Shown here piece by piece: positions 17,885 through 26,852 of a stretch of DNA of 64,000 nt (position 1 is its first letter; every line of letters begins with the position of its first letter). A program made the position numbers and the translations under genes. Source of the stretch: Halothece sp. PCC 7418. Lineage in GTDB: Bacteria > Cyanobacteriota > Cyanobacteriia > Cyanobacteriales > Rubidibacteraceae. A model generated the notes under the pieces. That model made no database searches. It worked only from the letters and a program-made list of their open reading frames with translations, and was not told the DNA's origin. The DNA lies in contig NC_019779.1 in NCBI RefSeq assembly GCF_000317635.1, positions 806,001-870,000 of the forward strand, written 5' to 3'.

Positions 17885-18949
17885 TCAGAAGCTCGTTGCG
17901 GATTGAGAAGCAAGCATAAAATTTGCTAGTTTATAAGCTAATCTCGCGCCGACATTAGCATCCCATTCGTCATCGGGATTATTCAAATCAGGTGAGACTT
18001 CACATAGATCAAAACCGATAATTGTTTTACCCGCTTTCACTACCCTTTCTATTAAATAGATTGCTTGATTAAAATCTAGCCCTCCTGGAACCGGTGTCCC
18101 CGTATGAGGACAAAACTCTGGACGCAACCCATCCACATCAAAACTAATATAAACTTGCTTCGGTAAACAATTAATAATTTCCTGACACTGATCAGCCCAA
18201 ACATAACCTTGATATGCCTTTTCTTTTAATTCCCAGTCTGTAAACCATTGCACTCGCTGATCGGCTTTTGCTTGCTTTTTTTCCCCCTCAGAAAAATCTC
18301 GAATTCCTACCTGTATGAGATGAGAAATTGCAGAGAATTGCAAGGCGTTGTGCATAATCGAAGCATGAGAGTAAGTAAATCCTTCATAAGCATTTCTTAA
18401 ATCAGCGTGAGCATCAATTTGTAAAATTCCATAGTGACTATACTTTTCGGTTAATGCTTTCATCAATCCCAAAGGAACACTATGATCGCCCCCAATCAGA
18501 CCAATTAATTGATTTTGTTTGAGTAACGAAATTGTTTCTTCATAAACCCATTGGTTGAGTTGTTCGGAGCTATGATTGACCTCGTTTAAATCTTTTTCAA
18601 TCTGTTGATCTTGATGATGACCGCCAGCTTCTTGGTAGTCAATAATTCGTTTCGCAATAATCCGTATTTTATCATTTTTAGCAAGGATGTCTGCATTAAC
18701 GGGTAAAGTATAATGACCCATTTTCCATGCTTCAAATACATGATAATCTGTTGGTTCTAATTGCACAGAAGCATCAATAATTGCTTGCGACCCTCTCGCT
18801 GTTCCTTCACCATAAGAGGTGGTTACATCCCAAGGAACAGGAAAAAACACCATTTTTGCTTCTTCTAACAAAGTCGGAAATCCTAAAAATTGACCATTCG
18901 GTCGAGAAATATCATCAGGGTCTAAAGAATCTAAATAAAATTGTTTCAT
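17885..18949 (-). CDS. agmatinase/ureohydrolase family protein
   Basis: A 354-aa metal-dependent ureohydrolase. The metal-binding motifs are GGDHSVPLG (about residue 157), IDAHADLRNAYEG (about 181) and SFDVDGLRPEFCPHTGTPVPGG (about 270). Family members hydrolyse guanidino compounds (agmatine, arginine, guanidine) to urea. The insert at about 90-150 (Gln/His/Asp-rich, including GGHHQDQQIEKD) makes it longer than classical agmatinases, and some cyanobacterial relatives are in fact nickel-dependent guanidine hydrolases, so the substrate should not be assumed. I use the ATG at MKQFYLDS. An upstream in-frame GTG would add five residues. Confidence 0.8.
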   Translation of the reverse strand: MKQFYLDSLDPDDISRPNGQFLGFPTLLEEAKMVFFPVPWDVTTSYGEGTARGSQAIIDASVQLEPTDYHVFEAWKMGHYTLPVNADILAKNDKIRIIAKRIIDYQEAGGHHQDQQIEKDLNEVNHSSEQLNQWVYEETISLLKQNQLIGLIGGDHSVPLGLMKALTEKYSHYGILQIDAHADLRNAYEGFTYSHASIMHNALQFSAISHLIQVGIRDFSEGEKKQAKADQRVQWFTDWELKEKAYQGYVWADQCQEIINCLPKQVYISFDVDGLRPEFCPHTGTPVPGGLDFNQAIYLIERVVKAGKTIIGFDLCEVSPDLNNPDDEWDANVGARLAYKLANFMLASQSATSF

Positions 18950-18983
18950 TAAATTTGAATACACGGAATCATAAGCGAAGAAA

Positions 18984-20729
18984 TTAATGGGTTAGCGTCG
19001 GTTGTCCTTTCTCATAAAAAGGGCGGAGAGACTGGATAATTGCACCGACCACTTGGGTTAAACCTTCTTCTTGATTAAAATGTCTAGCAGTTTCATAGAG
19101 TCGGCTTTCTAGTTCTGATAAATTAGGAAACATTTGTATGATTTGTTTGAGCAAACTATCAAGCTGATGGCTCATCATTAATGACCAGTCTTGCTCACTA
19201 AATCCAATTTTATAATAGAGCATGGAAAAGAGTAAAATCTTAATACGAAGGGGGGTTGTGTAGCGAGTAATTTCGTAGCGTAGATCAAATAAACTGCAAT
19301 GATTACCGTTTGCTTCTCCCCATGCTCCACCTGCGACAATTTGAGATGGAATTGAGGTGTCTTCTAAGCCAGCATCAGGTGAATCTGATTCCTGACAAAC
19401 TTCTGTTTCATTTTTATATGATTGCTGAGAAACAATTAAGCTCTCTGATTCTTCTCTTTTTTTAAGGTTAGTCTGACCGCTAGAGGAGTTCGTTTGGTTT
19501 GCTCCTGCTCTTCTAATTTCGGTTACTTTTGAGGAAACATGATCTTCAGGCTCTTCTTCGGATAAGGGGTTTGATAAATCATAGAGCAAGGTAACTTCAT
19601 TAATAATGAAATTGGCAACCAGTTGATATTTATCTTTTTTATTTAAAGTTTTCACCACATCGTTAATAGAATTTTTAAAGTCATTTATGCTTTTTTCCCG
19701 TTTCCAAAGTTCTTGAATCAAATATTTAGTCCGATATTTAGACAAAATTCTAGGGCTATTTTCCCAACGGTGTTTATAAGCACAGAAAAGTAATTTCTTG
19801 ATCCGAGTAATTTCGGGATTTTGTTTCAAATTGCGAACAATTTTATCAAGAGTTGATCCCGTTTTCGTTTTTGCTCTTTTTTTGGGGGTTAATCCAGAAG
19901 GAAGTTTTTGAAAATAAGGACTTAAATCATGAATTACTTCCGGCACACTTTGATAACGATCGCGCGCATTCCATTTCACCATACCACTGAGAATCTCAGC
20001 AAAAACATCATCAATATTGACCAAATGTCGCCATAATAATTCTCCCGTTTGTGGATCATCATTGAGTCGCTTTGGAGAAACCCCCGTTAAGCCCTGAATC
20101 ACAATTTTTCCTAAGGCATAAATATCACTATTATAGGAGGGTTTTCCTCCCTGCTGTTCCATGGGCATATAAGCAGGAGTCCCAATGGCAACAGTAAATC
20201 CAGATTCTTCGCGCTCTTGGTCATAAAGGGTCGTAATTTTTTTGACTGACCCAAAATCAATCAAAACCAGTTTCTGATCACTCTGACGGCGAATAATATT
20301 TTCGGGTTTTAAATCGCGGTGAATCACCTGATTTTCATGAATAAACTTTAAGACTTCAAGGGTATCTTCGAGAAAGAAAATTGCCTGTTCTTGACTCCAA
20401 ATCTGACCGTCTTTCAGTTCTTTCGATAATAAATCACCTTCAATAAAATCTTGAACTAAATAAAACTGTTCATCTTCTTCAAAATGGGCTTTTAATTGAG
20501 GAATTTGCGGATGACTGCCAATACGAGCAAGAACCGAAGCCTCTAAATCGAATAGACGGCGTGCTGTCTGTAACATCCAAGGTTCTTTCACTTGAGGTTT
20601 GAGTTGTTTCACGACACACCACGGTTGCCCTGGAAAATCACAATCTTGAGCCAGAAAGGTTTGACCAAACCCTCCAACCCCCAGTTCCTTGAAGATATAG
20701 TATCGATTACGTAGCTTGGTTCCCAACAT
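18984..20729 (-). CDS. serine/threonine protein kinase
   Basis: A 581-aa Hanks-type kinase. The N-terminal kinase domain (about 10-270) is complete: glycine loop ELGVGGFGQTF, lysine in WCVVKQLKP, catalytic loop VIHRDLKPENII, DFG in VLIDFGSVKKI, and an activation segment with GTPAYMPMEQQ. No transmembrane helix is obvious. The C-terminal half (about 280-581) is a cyanobacterial extension rich in Lys/Glu with a Ser/Thr-rich linker (about 395-445) and a final helical part that I cannot assign. Such kinases act in cytoplasmic signalling. The target is not indicated by neighbours. Confidence 0.88.
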   Translation of the reverse strand: MLGTKLRNRYYIFKELGVGGFGQTFLAQDCDFPGQPWCVVKQLKPQVKEPWMLQTARRLFDLEASVLARIGSHPQIPQLKAHFEEDEQFYLVQDFIEGDLLSKELKDGQIWSQEQAIFFLEDTLEVLKFIHENQVIHRDLKPENIIRRQSDQKLVLIDFGSVKKITTLYDQEREESGFTVAIGTPAYMPMEQQGGKPSYNSDIYALGKIVIQGLTGVSPKRLNDDPQTGELLWRHLVNIDDVFAEILSGMVKWNARDRYQSVPEVIHDLSPYFQKLPSGLTPKKRAKTKTGSTLDKIVRNLKQNPEITRIKKLLFCAYKHRWENSPRILSKYRTKYLIQELWKREKSINDFKNSINDVVKTLNKKDKYQLVANFIINEVTLLYDLSNPLSEEEPEDHVSSKVTEIRRAGANQTNSSSGQTNLKKREESESLIVSQQSYKNETEVCQESDSPDAGLEDTSIPSQIVAGGAWGEANGNHCSLFDLRYEITRYTTPLRIKILLFSMLYYKIGFSEQDWSLMMSHQLDSLLKQIIQMFPNLSELESRLYETARHFNQEEGLTQVVGAIIQSLRPFYEKGQPTLTH

Positions 20730-20961
20730 AGCTCTTTTGGATTCAATTTACACTAAAGTAATGAATGATTTCGTTCTAGCGTTGGCTTCTTGGCTTAGTG
20801 ATCTCCCCTAAGCCCAACCCTGAGTGCTGCAAGGGCAGACCAAAAATTTTCCACTCTTATTAACCTCATCATAGTCTTTTCCATGATACCGATGACGGCA
20901 TCTTAACATTTTAATAAACTTAAAAATTGTTATTTACATCACCTTAAAGGTCAATTTGATT

Positions 20962-21423
20962 ATGTTGAAAGTTGTTTTATACGAACCTCAAATCCCTCCC
21001 AATACAGGGAACATTGCTCGCACCTGTGCTGCGACCAAAACCGAGTTACATCTTGTTGGTAAATTAGGCTTTGACATCAGCGATCGCGCTGTTAAGCGAG
21101 CCGGCTTAGATTATTGGCCCTATGTCGATTTACATCGGCATTCCGACTGGGCTAGCTTCATCACCGTGCAACATCAGCGAGGAGGACGGTTAATTGCATT
21201 TAGCGTCAAAGGAGAATCCTCTCATTTGAGTCAAACTTTCCGAGAAGAAGATTGGCTTTTATTTGGTCAGGAAAATAAGGGATTACCTCCAGAAATTATG
21301 GCAAGCTGTGACCAAATTTTACGCATTCCCATGCCACATCCTAAAGTTCGCAGTCTTAACCTCTCTGTCAGCGTTGCGATTGGTTTATATGAAGCCAAAC
21401 GACAAATTGGCGAGTTGAGTTAG
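20962..21423 (+). CDS. trmL: tRNA (cytidine(34)/uridine(34)-2'-O)-methyltransferase
   Basis: A 153-aa SPOUT-class methyltransferase of the TrmL/SpoU-short type that 2'-O-methylates the wobble base of certain leucine tRNAs. Motif 1 is PQIPPNTGNIARTCAAT. The knot-forming motifs LLFGQENKGLPPEI and RIPMPHPKVRSLNLSVSVAIGLYE are complete. I start at the ATG before LKVVLYEP; a TTG six bases earlier would add two residues. AAAGG lies about 12 bp upstream of the ATG. Monocistronic. Confidence 0.92.
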   Translation: MLKVVLYEPQIPPNTGNIARTCAATKTELHLVGKLGFDISDRAVKRAGLDYWPYVDLHRHSDWASFITVQHQRGGRLIAFSVKGESSHLSQTFREEDWLLFGQENKGLPPEIMASCDQILRIPMPHPKVRSLNLSVSVAIGLYEAKRQIGELS

Positions 21424-21829
21424 GTAATCGCGTTTTGTAGTCTCTTGAAAGACAAAATGAATGAGTGGTATTTCTATAAAATCTTCCATGGAACATCTTT
21501 AGCTGATTCCTGATTTCTGATGAAAGAAATTCCCCAACCATAAGGAACAACAGACAACCCAACTGAAATTCGTACTTGATGAGGGTGAAAATTGCTATAT
21601 TTTTTGTGTAATTGATCAAGACAAATGATCATGATTCAAATCATTTTCTTCTTCATTAAATAAATTCAGCCAAAAAAGTCGAAAACAGTTTATTATGGGC
21701 TTGTGCTTCTCTAGAAGCTGAGCAGAAAAACTTATCAGACAGCATTATTCCTAGATCATCACCCCAGAAGAGTCGAGGATGCTGTTGCCAAATCGACCCC
21801 AAAACTAATTCCAGATAACTTTTATTCCC
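21424..21829. other. intergenic region before the LysM/M23 peptidase gene
   Basis: About 400 bp with no convincing coding frame on either strand. It is AT-rich, with palindromic stretches such as ATGATCATGATTCAAATCAT near 21627. Cyanobacterial cell-wall hydrolase genes of this type are sometimes preceded by a c-di-AMP riboswitch, but I could not find its conserved core here. Confidence 0.4.
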
Positions 21830-21859
21830 ATGTTTAAGGCAGCGCAAAAGGAGGTTTTC

Positions 21860-23146
21860 TTGAAGTATTTACTCAATCGTATTCATGGCTTGTCCTCATC
21901 TTGGCTTGCTTCTCATGATCAAAATGAGCAACATCATTCCCTAGGAAGTTCTAGCCCATGGCAAGCTCAACAGGTCTCTAGACCCAGATTAATCAAAACC
22001 ATGGCAACCCTAACCCTTCCCCTCCTAATGGTGTCTGGGCTTGCTGAACCGATCGCAGCTTGGGAAACGCCAACCACCATCACTCAACCCAAAAATCAAA
22101 AAGTGATGTCCCCTAGGCTCAGTCATCCACCAGTAATTAATTATCAAATTCAACGAGGGGATACACTATGGGAGCTCGCTCGGCAGTATAATTTATCCAC
22201 TCAGGAAATTGCAGAATATAACGGGATAGAAGCGCAACAATTACTTCAAATTGGCGAGACCTTGCAAATCCCTGTGAATCAGAACTTAGCCCTACAATCC
22301 CCACAACTGTCTCCATTTTTAGGGGCTATTGGTGGTGCAATTGAGTCCAAAAATATGGTTTTAGATCCTTGGGCGGAAGGAAGCTCAATTCCTCCTGTCC
22401 CTCGTGTGATCAATCGCAGCCCAGTCTCGGTTAGTGACCAGAGTGAGACAACCTTATCAGAACTTCCCATTCAACAGTTTCTCGCTGATGTGAAACAACT
22501 ACGAACCAACTATCAAAAACAGCCCTGGCAAACCGAAGACAGAACCAATATCGAGTGGAATGAAAATACTGCAAGCGATCAAGGAAAAGTGTTTTCTCCT
22601 GGGGAACCCTCTTCTCCACCTTCCTCTTCCAGTTCTCTTGCTACTGCTCCCATTAAAGTCGAATTTTATAACCCCTCTTTGTCTGCTCCCATTGGAGAAA
22701 CAGTGAGCCCTAAACTTCCTCCTCTGTCTTCTCCAGAACAATATCTTCCCAATCGTCCTCAAAAATTTAATGGTTATATTTGGCCAGCAGAAGGCGTTTT
22801 CACCTCTGGATATGGAATGCGTTGGGGTCGAATGCATCAGGGAATTGATATTGCAGCACCGATTGGCACTCCCATTCTCGCTGCTGCCCCTGGAGAAGTG
22901 GTTGTTGCTGGTTGGAGTCGCGGTGGCTATGGTAATTTAGTGAAACTCAAGCATCCCGATGGGAGTTTAACCCTTTATGCCCATAACAATAAAGTTTTGG
23001 TGCGGAAAGGGCAGGAAGTGGATCAGGGACAACAAATTGCAGAAATGGGGAGTACCGGGCGCAGTACCGGACCCCATTTACATTTTGAAATTCATCCCCC
23101 AGGCAAAGGCGCAAGAAACCCCTTAGCTTATCTGCCGAAACGTTAA
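21860..23146 (+). CDS. LysM domain M23 family metallopeptidase
   Basis: A cell-wall endopeptidase. A signal or anchor-like hydrophobic stretch (MATLTLPLLMVSGLAEPIAAW) occurs about 50 residues in. A LysM domain (about 95-140: YQIQRGDTLWELARQYNLSTQEI), a Pro/Ser-rich linker, and a C-terminal M23 domain (about 315-425) with HQGIDIAAPIGTPI, GGYGNLVKLKHPDG and HLHFEI follow. The H...D and HxH zinc ligands are present, so it should cut peptidoglycan cross-bridges. I choose the TTG at 21860 because AAAGGAGG stands five bases before it. An in-frame ATG 30 bp upstream would give 10 more residues and has no such site. Confidence 0.88.
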   Translation: MKYLLNRIHGLSSSWLASHDQNEQHHSLGSSSPWQAQQVSRPRLIKTMATLTLPLLMVSGLAEPIAAWETPTTITQPKNQKVMSPRLSHPPVINYQIQRGDTLWELARQYNLSTQEIAEYNGIEAQQLLQIGETLQIPVNQNLALQSPQLSPFLGAIGGAIESKNMVLDPWAEGSSIPPVPRVINRSPVSVSDQSETTLSELPIQQFLADVKQLRTNYQKQPWQTEDRTNIEWNENTASDQGKVFSPGEPSSPPSSSSSLATAPIKVEFYNPSLSAPIGETVSPKLPPLSSPEQYLPNRPQKFNGYIWPAEGVFTSGYGMRWGRMHQGIDIAAPIGTPILAAAPGEVVVAGWSRGGYGNLVKLKHPDGSLTLYAHNNKVLVRKGQEVDQGQQIAEMGSTGRSTGPHLHFEIHPPGKGARNPLAYLPKR

Positions 23147-23256
23147 TCTGGCATTCAATTGGGAAATTCGATGAGCTCTGTCCCCTTCGCTACCCATCAG
23201 GGCGTGGTCTCCCTCGATGGGACAAATTGTTTATTATTGATTGTTAAGTCTTGATC

Positions 23257-24108
23257 ATGTCTCAACTCCCCGAAATTGATTGTATTTATACTGACGGCGC
23301 TTGTACGGGAAACCCAGGCCCTGGCGGGTGGGGCGCTGTCTTTTACTTTAAAAATGGTTCAGTATATGAAATCGGTGGCGCGGAGCCGGAAACGACCAAT
23401 AATCGGATGGAAATGCAAGCAGCGATCGCGTCATTAGAGTTATTTCAAGCCAGTGAACAAAAAACACCGATTGTTCTCTACAGTGACAGTCAGTATCTGA
23501 TTAAAGGTCTCACCCAATGGCTCAAAGGCTGGAAGAAAAAAGGCTGGAAAACGTCAACGGGCAAAGCTGTTTTAAATCAAGACCTGTGGACAACATTAGA
23601 CCAACTGAATCACTCTCTTATTGAGTGGAAGCACGTGCGCGGTCACGAAGGAATTGCAGGGAATGAACGGTGCGACGCGATCGCGCGGACTTTTGCTGCT
23701 GGAAAACGTCCTCATTTAAAGAAAAATTTAGATTTTCCTCTTCCCGCTAACTCCGATACCGTAATGAGTGTTAACAAAACGATACAATCAGAAACGCCAG
23801 CACAAACACCGATCTCGGATGGAACAAATATGCAAGAACTAGAGGAACGGACAATCGAGGATTCTCGCCTGGTGCAAGGCGATCGGATGGAAGGACTGAA
23901 TCATTTAATTGAATCCCTCAGAATTGCCGATGAAATTGCCGAAAAAGGCTATCTCATTAGTAGTTCTGAACTTGCGGATTTAATGAATGTTAACGCCAGC
24001 GCCGTTACCAGTAGAGGCAATCACTGGTCTTGGCGCAATTGGGTCGTTTCACGAGTTCGACGGGAGGGAAACCAAATTCTCTGGCAACTAGAACGAGCAG
24101 AAGGCTAA
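23257..24108 (+). CDS. rnhA: ribonuclease HI with C-terminal extension
   Basis: Residues 1-155 are a complete RNase HI: IYTDGACTGNPGPGGWG, NNRMEMQAAIASLE, LYSDSQYLIKG and the final Asp in GNERCDAIAR give the DEDD active site that cuts the RNA strand of RNA-DNA hybrids. The enzyme is 283 aa, well beyond the usual about 155. After a low-complexity linker (about 160-205), a conserved-looking domain follows (about 210-283: LIESLRIADEIAEKGYLISSSELADLMNV, WRNWVVSRVRREG), which resembles a small winged-helix/HTH and may bind nucleic acid. The gene overlaps the end of cruG by 4 bp (convergent). Confidence 0.9.
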   Translation: MSQLPEIDCIYTDGACTGNPGPGGWGAVFYFKNGSVYEIGGAEPETTNNRMEMQAAIASLELFQASEQKTPIVLYSDSQYLIKGLTQWLKGWKKKGWKTSTGKAVLNQDLWTTLDQLNHSLIEWKHVRGHEGIAGNERCDAIARTFAAGKRPHLKKNLDFPLPANSDTVMSVNKTIQSETPAQTPISDGTNMQELEERTIEDSRLVQGDRMEGLNHLIESLRIADEIAEKGYLISSSELADLMNVNASAVTSRGNHWSWRNWVVSRVRREGNQILWQLERAEG

Positions 24109-25292
24109 TAAACTCGTCCTCGCCATTGTGTCGGACGTTGACTCGCCGAGAGAAAAATCCGTAGCACTGCTGCCAGATCAGCCAATGGAGAAAGCCAAAA
24201 TAACCAAGATGCGGAAGTCGAGGTGCGATCATAAGATGGGGAAACGGCAAATAATAATCCCAAACGCATCAATAACAATCCTCCATTCCATCCCCCCATG
24301 AGGAGAAACATCAAGCTCGTTTCTCCCTTCAATAATCCGACCAGAAAGCCCATAAACAGGGGTAAAGGAAGAGCTTGTAACGCCAGTAATAACCACAGTT
24401 CCAACAACAAGAGACTGGGCGTAGAAGCATCCTTGAGATCAAGAGAACGTCCCCACTCTTGCCATGTTTCCCTCATTCCCTCATACATCCGAACTTTAAT
24501 CACCTTTGCCCCATCTAAAAAGCCAACCCGATAGCCCTGACTCGCTGCATAACGAGCAAGGGTAACATCATCACAAAAAGAGCTTTTCGCTGCACTATAG
24601 CCTCCCAGTGTTGATAAAACCTCCCGACGGGCTAAAAAACACTGTCCATTTGCCATTACTCGCTCTGGCGGGTGAGGACGCACCCCAGCCACATCAAAGC
24701 GATAGAGTAACGTCATGAGGAGAGCCGGTTGTAACCACCATTCTCCTGCTGATTTCAGCTTAAATTGAGGGGATAAAGATAAAATCTCGTATCCTTCCGC
24801 CTCTGCTGTTGCAATCACCCCAGCAACTAAACCAGACTGAGGTTCTGTATCCGCATCAATCCCTAAAATCCAATCACTTTTTTCCGAACTTGCTAAAAAG
24901 CCATTATGAAGCGCCCAAGGACGACCCACCCAGTCGGGAGGTAAGGGATCATCGTTGAGTAAGCGGAATCGGGGGTCATGCTGTTGTGCTGTTTTGACTA
25001 ACTCAGGCGTGCCATCAGTGGAATAGCTGTCCACAATTAAAATCTCTCGCACTTCATACCCTTGCTGAGTGAGTCCTTTTAAGCAGGGAGTAATCCGATC
25101 CGCTTCATTTAATGTCGGGACAACAATGCTAACCGTTCCCAACTGATCAGGAGTGCTGGGTTTGGGTTGGATGGGAGAAAGTCGTTTTGCTCCTTTGAGT
25201 AAACGAGAAAGAAGAATCAACGTTGCTGGAACTTGCAAGAGAACTAGTAAAAAGAGTCCTGCTAGCCCAGCGATTTCTAAATTAACTGTCAT
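24105..25292 (-). CDS. cruG: glycosyltransferase family 2, probable 2'-O-glycosyltransferase of myxol-type carotenoids
   Basis: A 395-aa membrane-associated GT2 enzyme. The GT-A domain has VSIVVPTLNEADRI (about 52), DSYSTDGTPELV, the DADTE metal motif (about 152) and a CDD-type segment FCDDVTLARY. An N-terminal hydrophobic helix and three or four C-terminal ones place it in the membrane. The identification as CruG rests on overall sequence recognition and on its neighbour: cruF lies directly upstream on the same strand, as in other cyanobacteria, where CruF hydroxylates the 1' carbon of the carotenoid and CruG adds a sugar at 2'. The sugar (fucose, rhamnose or other) is not predictable. Confidence 0.8.
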   Translation of the reverse strand: MTVNLEIAGLAGLFLLVLLQVPATLILLSRLLKGAKRLSPIQPKPSTPDQLGTVSIVVPTLNEADRITPCLKGLTQQGYEVREILIVDSYSTDGTPELVKTAQQHDPRFRLLNDDPLPPDWVGRPWALHNGFLASSEKSDWILGIDADTEPQSGLVAGVIATAEAEGYEILSLSPQFKLKSAGEWWLQPALLMTLLYRFDVAGVRPHPPERVMANGQCFLARREVLSTLGGYSAAKSSFCDDVTLARYAASQGYRVGFLDGAKVIKVRMYEGMRETWQEWGRSLDLKDASTPSLLLLELWLLLALQALPLPLFMGFLVGLLKGETSLMFLLMGGWNGGLLLMRLGLLFAVSPSYDRTSTSASWLFWLSPLADLAAVLRIFLSASQRPTQWRGRVY

Positions 25293-25395
25293 TAACGAAT
25301 CATGCTACAAAATTGGACATTACTTGGCTATTGCCAAATAAAGTCATCATACCGTGTTGGCAGGGGGCAGAGGGTTAACCTCTAGTTTCAAGGTA

Positions 25396-25414
25396 GGGTG
25401 GGCAATGCCCACCC
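25396..25414. repeat. perfect 8-bp hairpin between cruF and cruG
   Basis: GGGTGGGC and GCCCACCC flank a 3-nt loop, preceded by GTA. This short palindrome type occurs widely between cyanobacterial genes. Here it sits in the 154-bp spacer inside the probable cruF-cruG transcription unit and may be an RNA-processing or attenuating hairpin. Confidence 0.6.
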
Positions 25415-25446
25415 GACAAGGTATAGCTATTACCTTACCTGCAATT

Positions 25447-26364
25447 CTATAATTGAGCTACCGAGACAGGATTTTGTTCTTGTCCTTCTGCGGAAATCAC
25501 TGTGTTATTACTCACGGTCGGTGTAAGCCAATACAGAAGTGAACAGGGAATAACGGCAAAAACTAAGCCCATGGCAACGGGAATCCAAATGCCACTGGCA
25601 AGGCTGAGAACCGCGCCAAAGAGAATATTAAAGAAATAAATGGCAAAGGGTAAGCCAAGGTGACGACGGACTAGACCTAGGGGTTGACTTCCCCAGAATA
25701 GATGAGCCGTGGTCATAAAAATCACCCCTGTCATGAACCAACCCGCAAAGTTTTGATAGGGCATTCCGAAGAAAGCTCCTGGTTGATCCCACACCCAGAA
25801 AGGAACATCCGTTTGACTCATGGCTGGATCGAGGACAAAATCCCAGAAGGTTAAGAGTAATGAACCGATCGCGATCGCGCCAACACTCCGCACCCAACTG
25901 GGTAAGGGACGACTTTCTAAACCGACACGAGCAATTAAATAAGTACAAAATCCGACATAGAACCAAGATAAAGGAATCGTAAACGGGACTAAATCCGCAA
26001 TTTTATAGCCTAATCCACTTAAATAACGATATTCACCAAAGGGAAAGCCAGTGCTGGTTCCCAACAGTTCACTAGCTAAAGACAGGCTCACTGCAGGCAC
26101 TAAAAATGTCAGTAAGCGTCTTGCTCCTAAAATTTGATAACCATAAAAGGCGACTGCACCCGCCCCAAGTAACATATAAACGACACCACCGCCCGCCATC
26201 GAGTAGCGAAAGGCAACTTGTCCAATCGGTGGCAGACTGGCAATGAATTCCCCATTGGGCAATACTAAGACTAAGCCAGCAATGCCAAACAGCATGGCAA
26301 GGATATGACCAATCAGCATTCCGGTCGCTGGGGAGAACCCGATGCCATATTGTTGTAATTTCAT
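25447..26364 (-). CDS. cruF: carotenoid 1',2'-hydratase (gamma-carotene 1'-hydroxylase)
   Basis: A roughly 305-aa polytopic membrane protein (about eight hydrophobic segments) of the CruF/CrtC-like hydratase family. Diagnostic parts are the acidic and aromatic loops STGFPFGEYRYLSGLGYKI, LLTFWDFVLDPAMSQ, FWVWDQPGAFFGMPYQNFAGWFMTG. It hydrates the psi-end of gamma-carotene, leading with CruG to myxol glycosides. The ATG at 26364 (MKLQQYGIG) has AGGAAG about 8 bases before it and is preferred over a start 27 bp upstream (MYQQKEEN). Confidence 0.88.
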   Translation of the reverse strand: MKLQQYGIGFSPATGMLIGHILAMLFGIAGLVLVLPNGEFIASLPPIGQVAFRYSMAGGGVVYMLLGAGAVAFYGYQILGARRLLTFLVPAVSLSLASELLGTSTGFPFGEYRYLSGLGYKIADLVPFTIPLSWFYVGFCTYLIARVGLESRPLPSWVRSVGAIAIGSLLLTFWDFVLDPAMSQTDVPFWVWDQPGAFFGMPYQNFAGWFMTGVIFMTTAHLFWGSQPLGLVRRHLGLPFAIYFFNILFGAVLSLASGIWIPVAMGLVFAVIPCSLLYWLTPTVSNNTVISAEGQEQNPVSVAQL

Positions 26365-26852
26365 TAAATTTTCTTCCTTTTGTTGATACAACTTGTTAAA
26401 TGATAAAGAGGTTTGGTTGCAAAAATAGCACTCAAGTTAAACTGAGGCTGATCGGCAAATATTAATTAATAGTTTACAAAAATTTACAAACAATGTTGCA
26501 AGTTGAGAAAAAATCTTTTCTTATTTGCCAATCAACGATTAGACTTTCTGATGGGTGGAAGCCCCTGCTTGCCGTTGAGCCTGAGTCAACCCCCCAAAAT
26601 AAGGGACTGTAGCTCAGAGTAAAGTTTTTCTGCTTTCGGGTTCGGAGGCAAGTGGGGGAGAATCGGCAAAACCGTTAAGATCAAAGGAACTGTGTACAAA
26701 ATAATCAGTCAACCCTGAGCCCTTCCTGAACGCCTGTGAGTCATTCTAGTCGGATGATCAGGCTCTCATCATTGGAAGACGCTTGTCCTGAATTGAGAGT
26801 TGGTGAGTGTTGGTCATCGCTAACGAAAAAACCTATTAAATAATAGATCAAA
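26365..26852. other. long intergenic region upstream of divergent cruF and GNAT genes
   Basis: About 490 bp without a supported gene. The cruF-proximal half is AT-rich, as expected for a promoter. From about 26550 to 26790 the composition becomes mixed and several short complementary runs appear (for example CCTGAG near 26579 with CTCAG near 26616), so a small RNA could be encoded here. I cannot assign it to a known family. Confidence 0.35.

Noticed and set aside
21424-21829. c-di-AMP riboswitch before the LysM/M23 gene
   Set aside because: The family often has one in cyanobacteria, but the conserved core sequence could not be found.
26425-26460. CIRCE heat-shock operator upstream of cruF
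   Set aside because: A TAGCACTC half-site is present but the second half does not match GAGTGCTAA, and the gene is not a chaperone.
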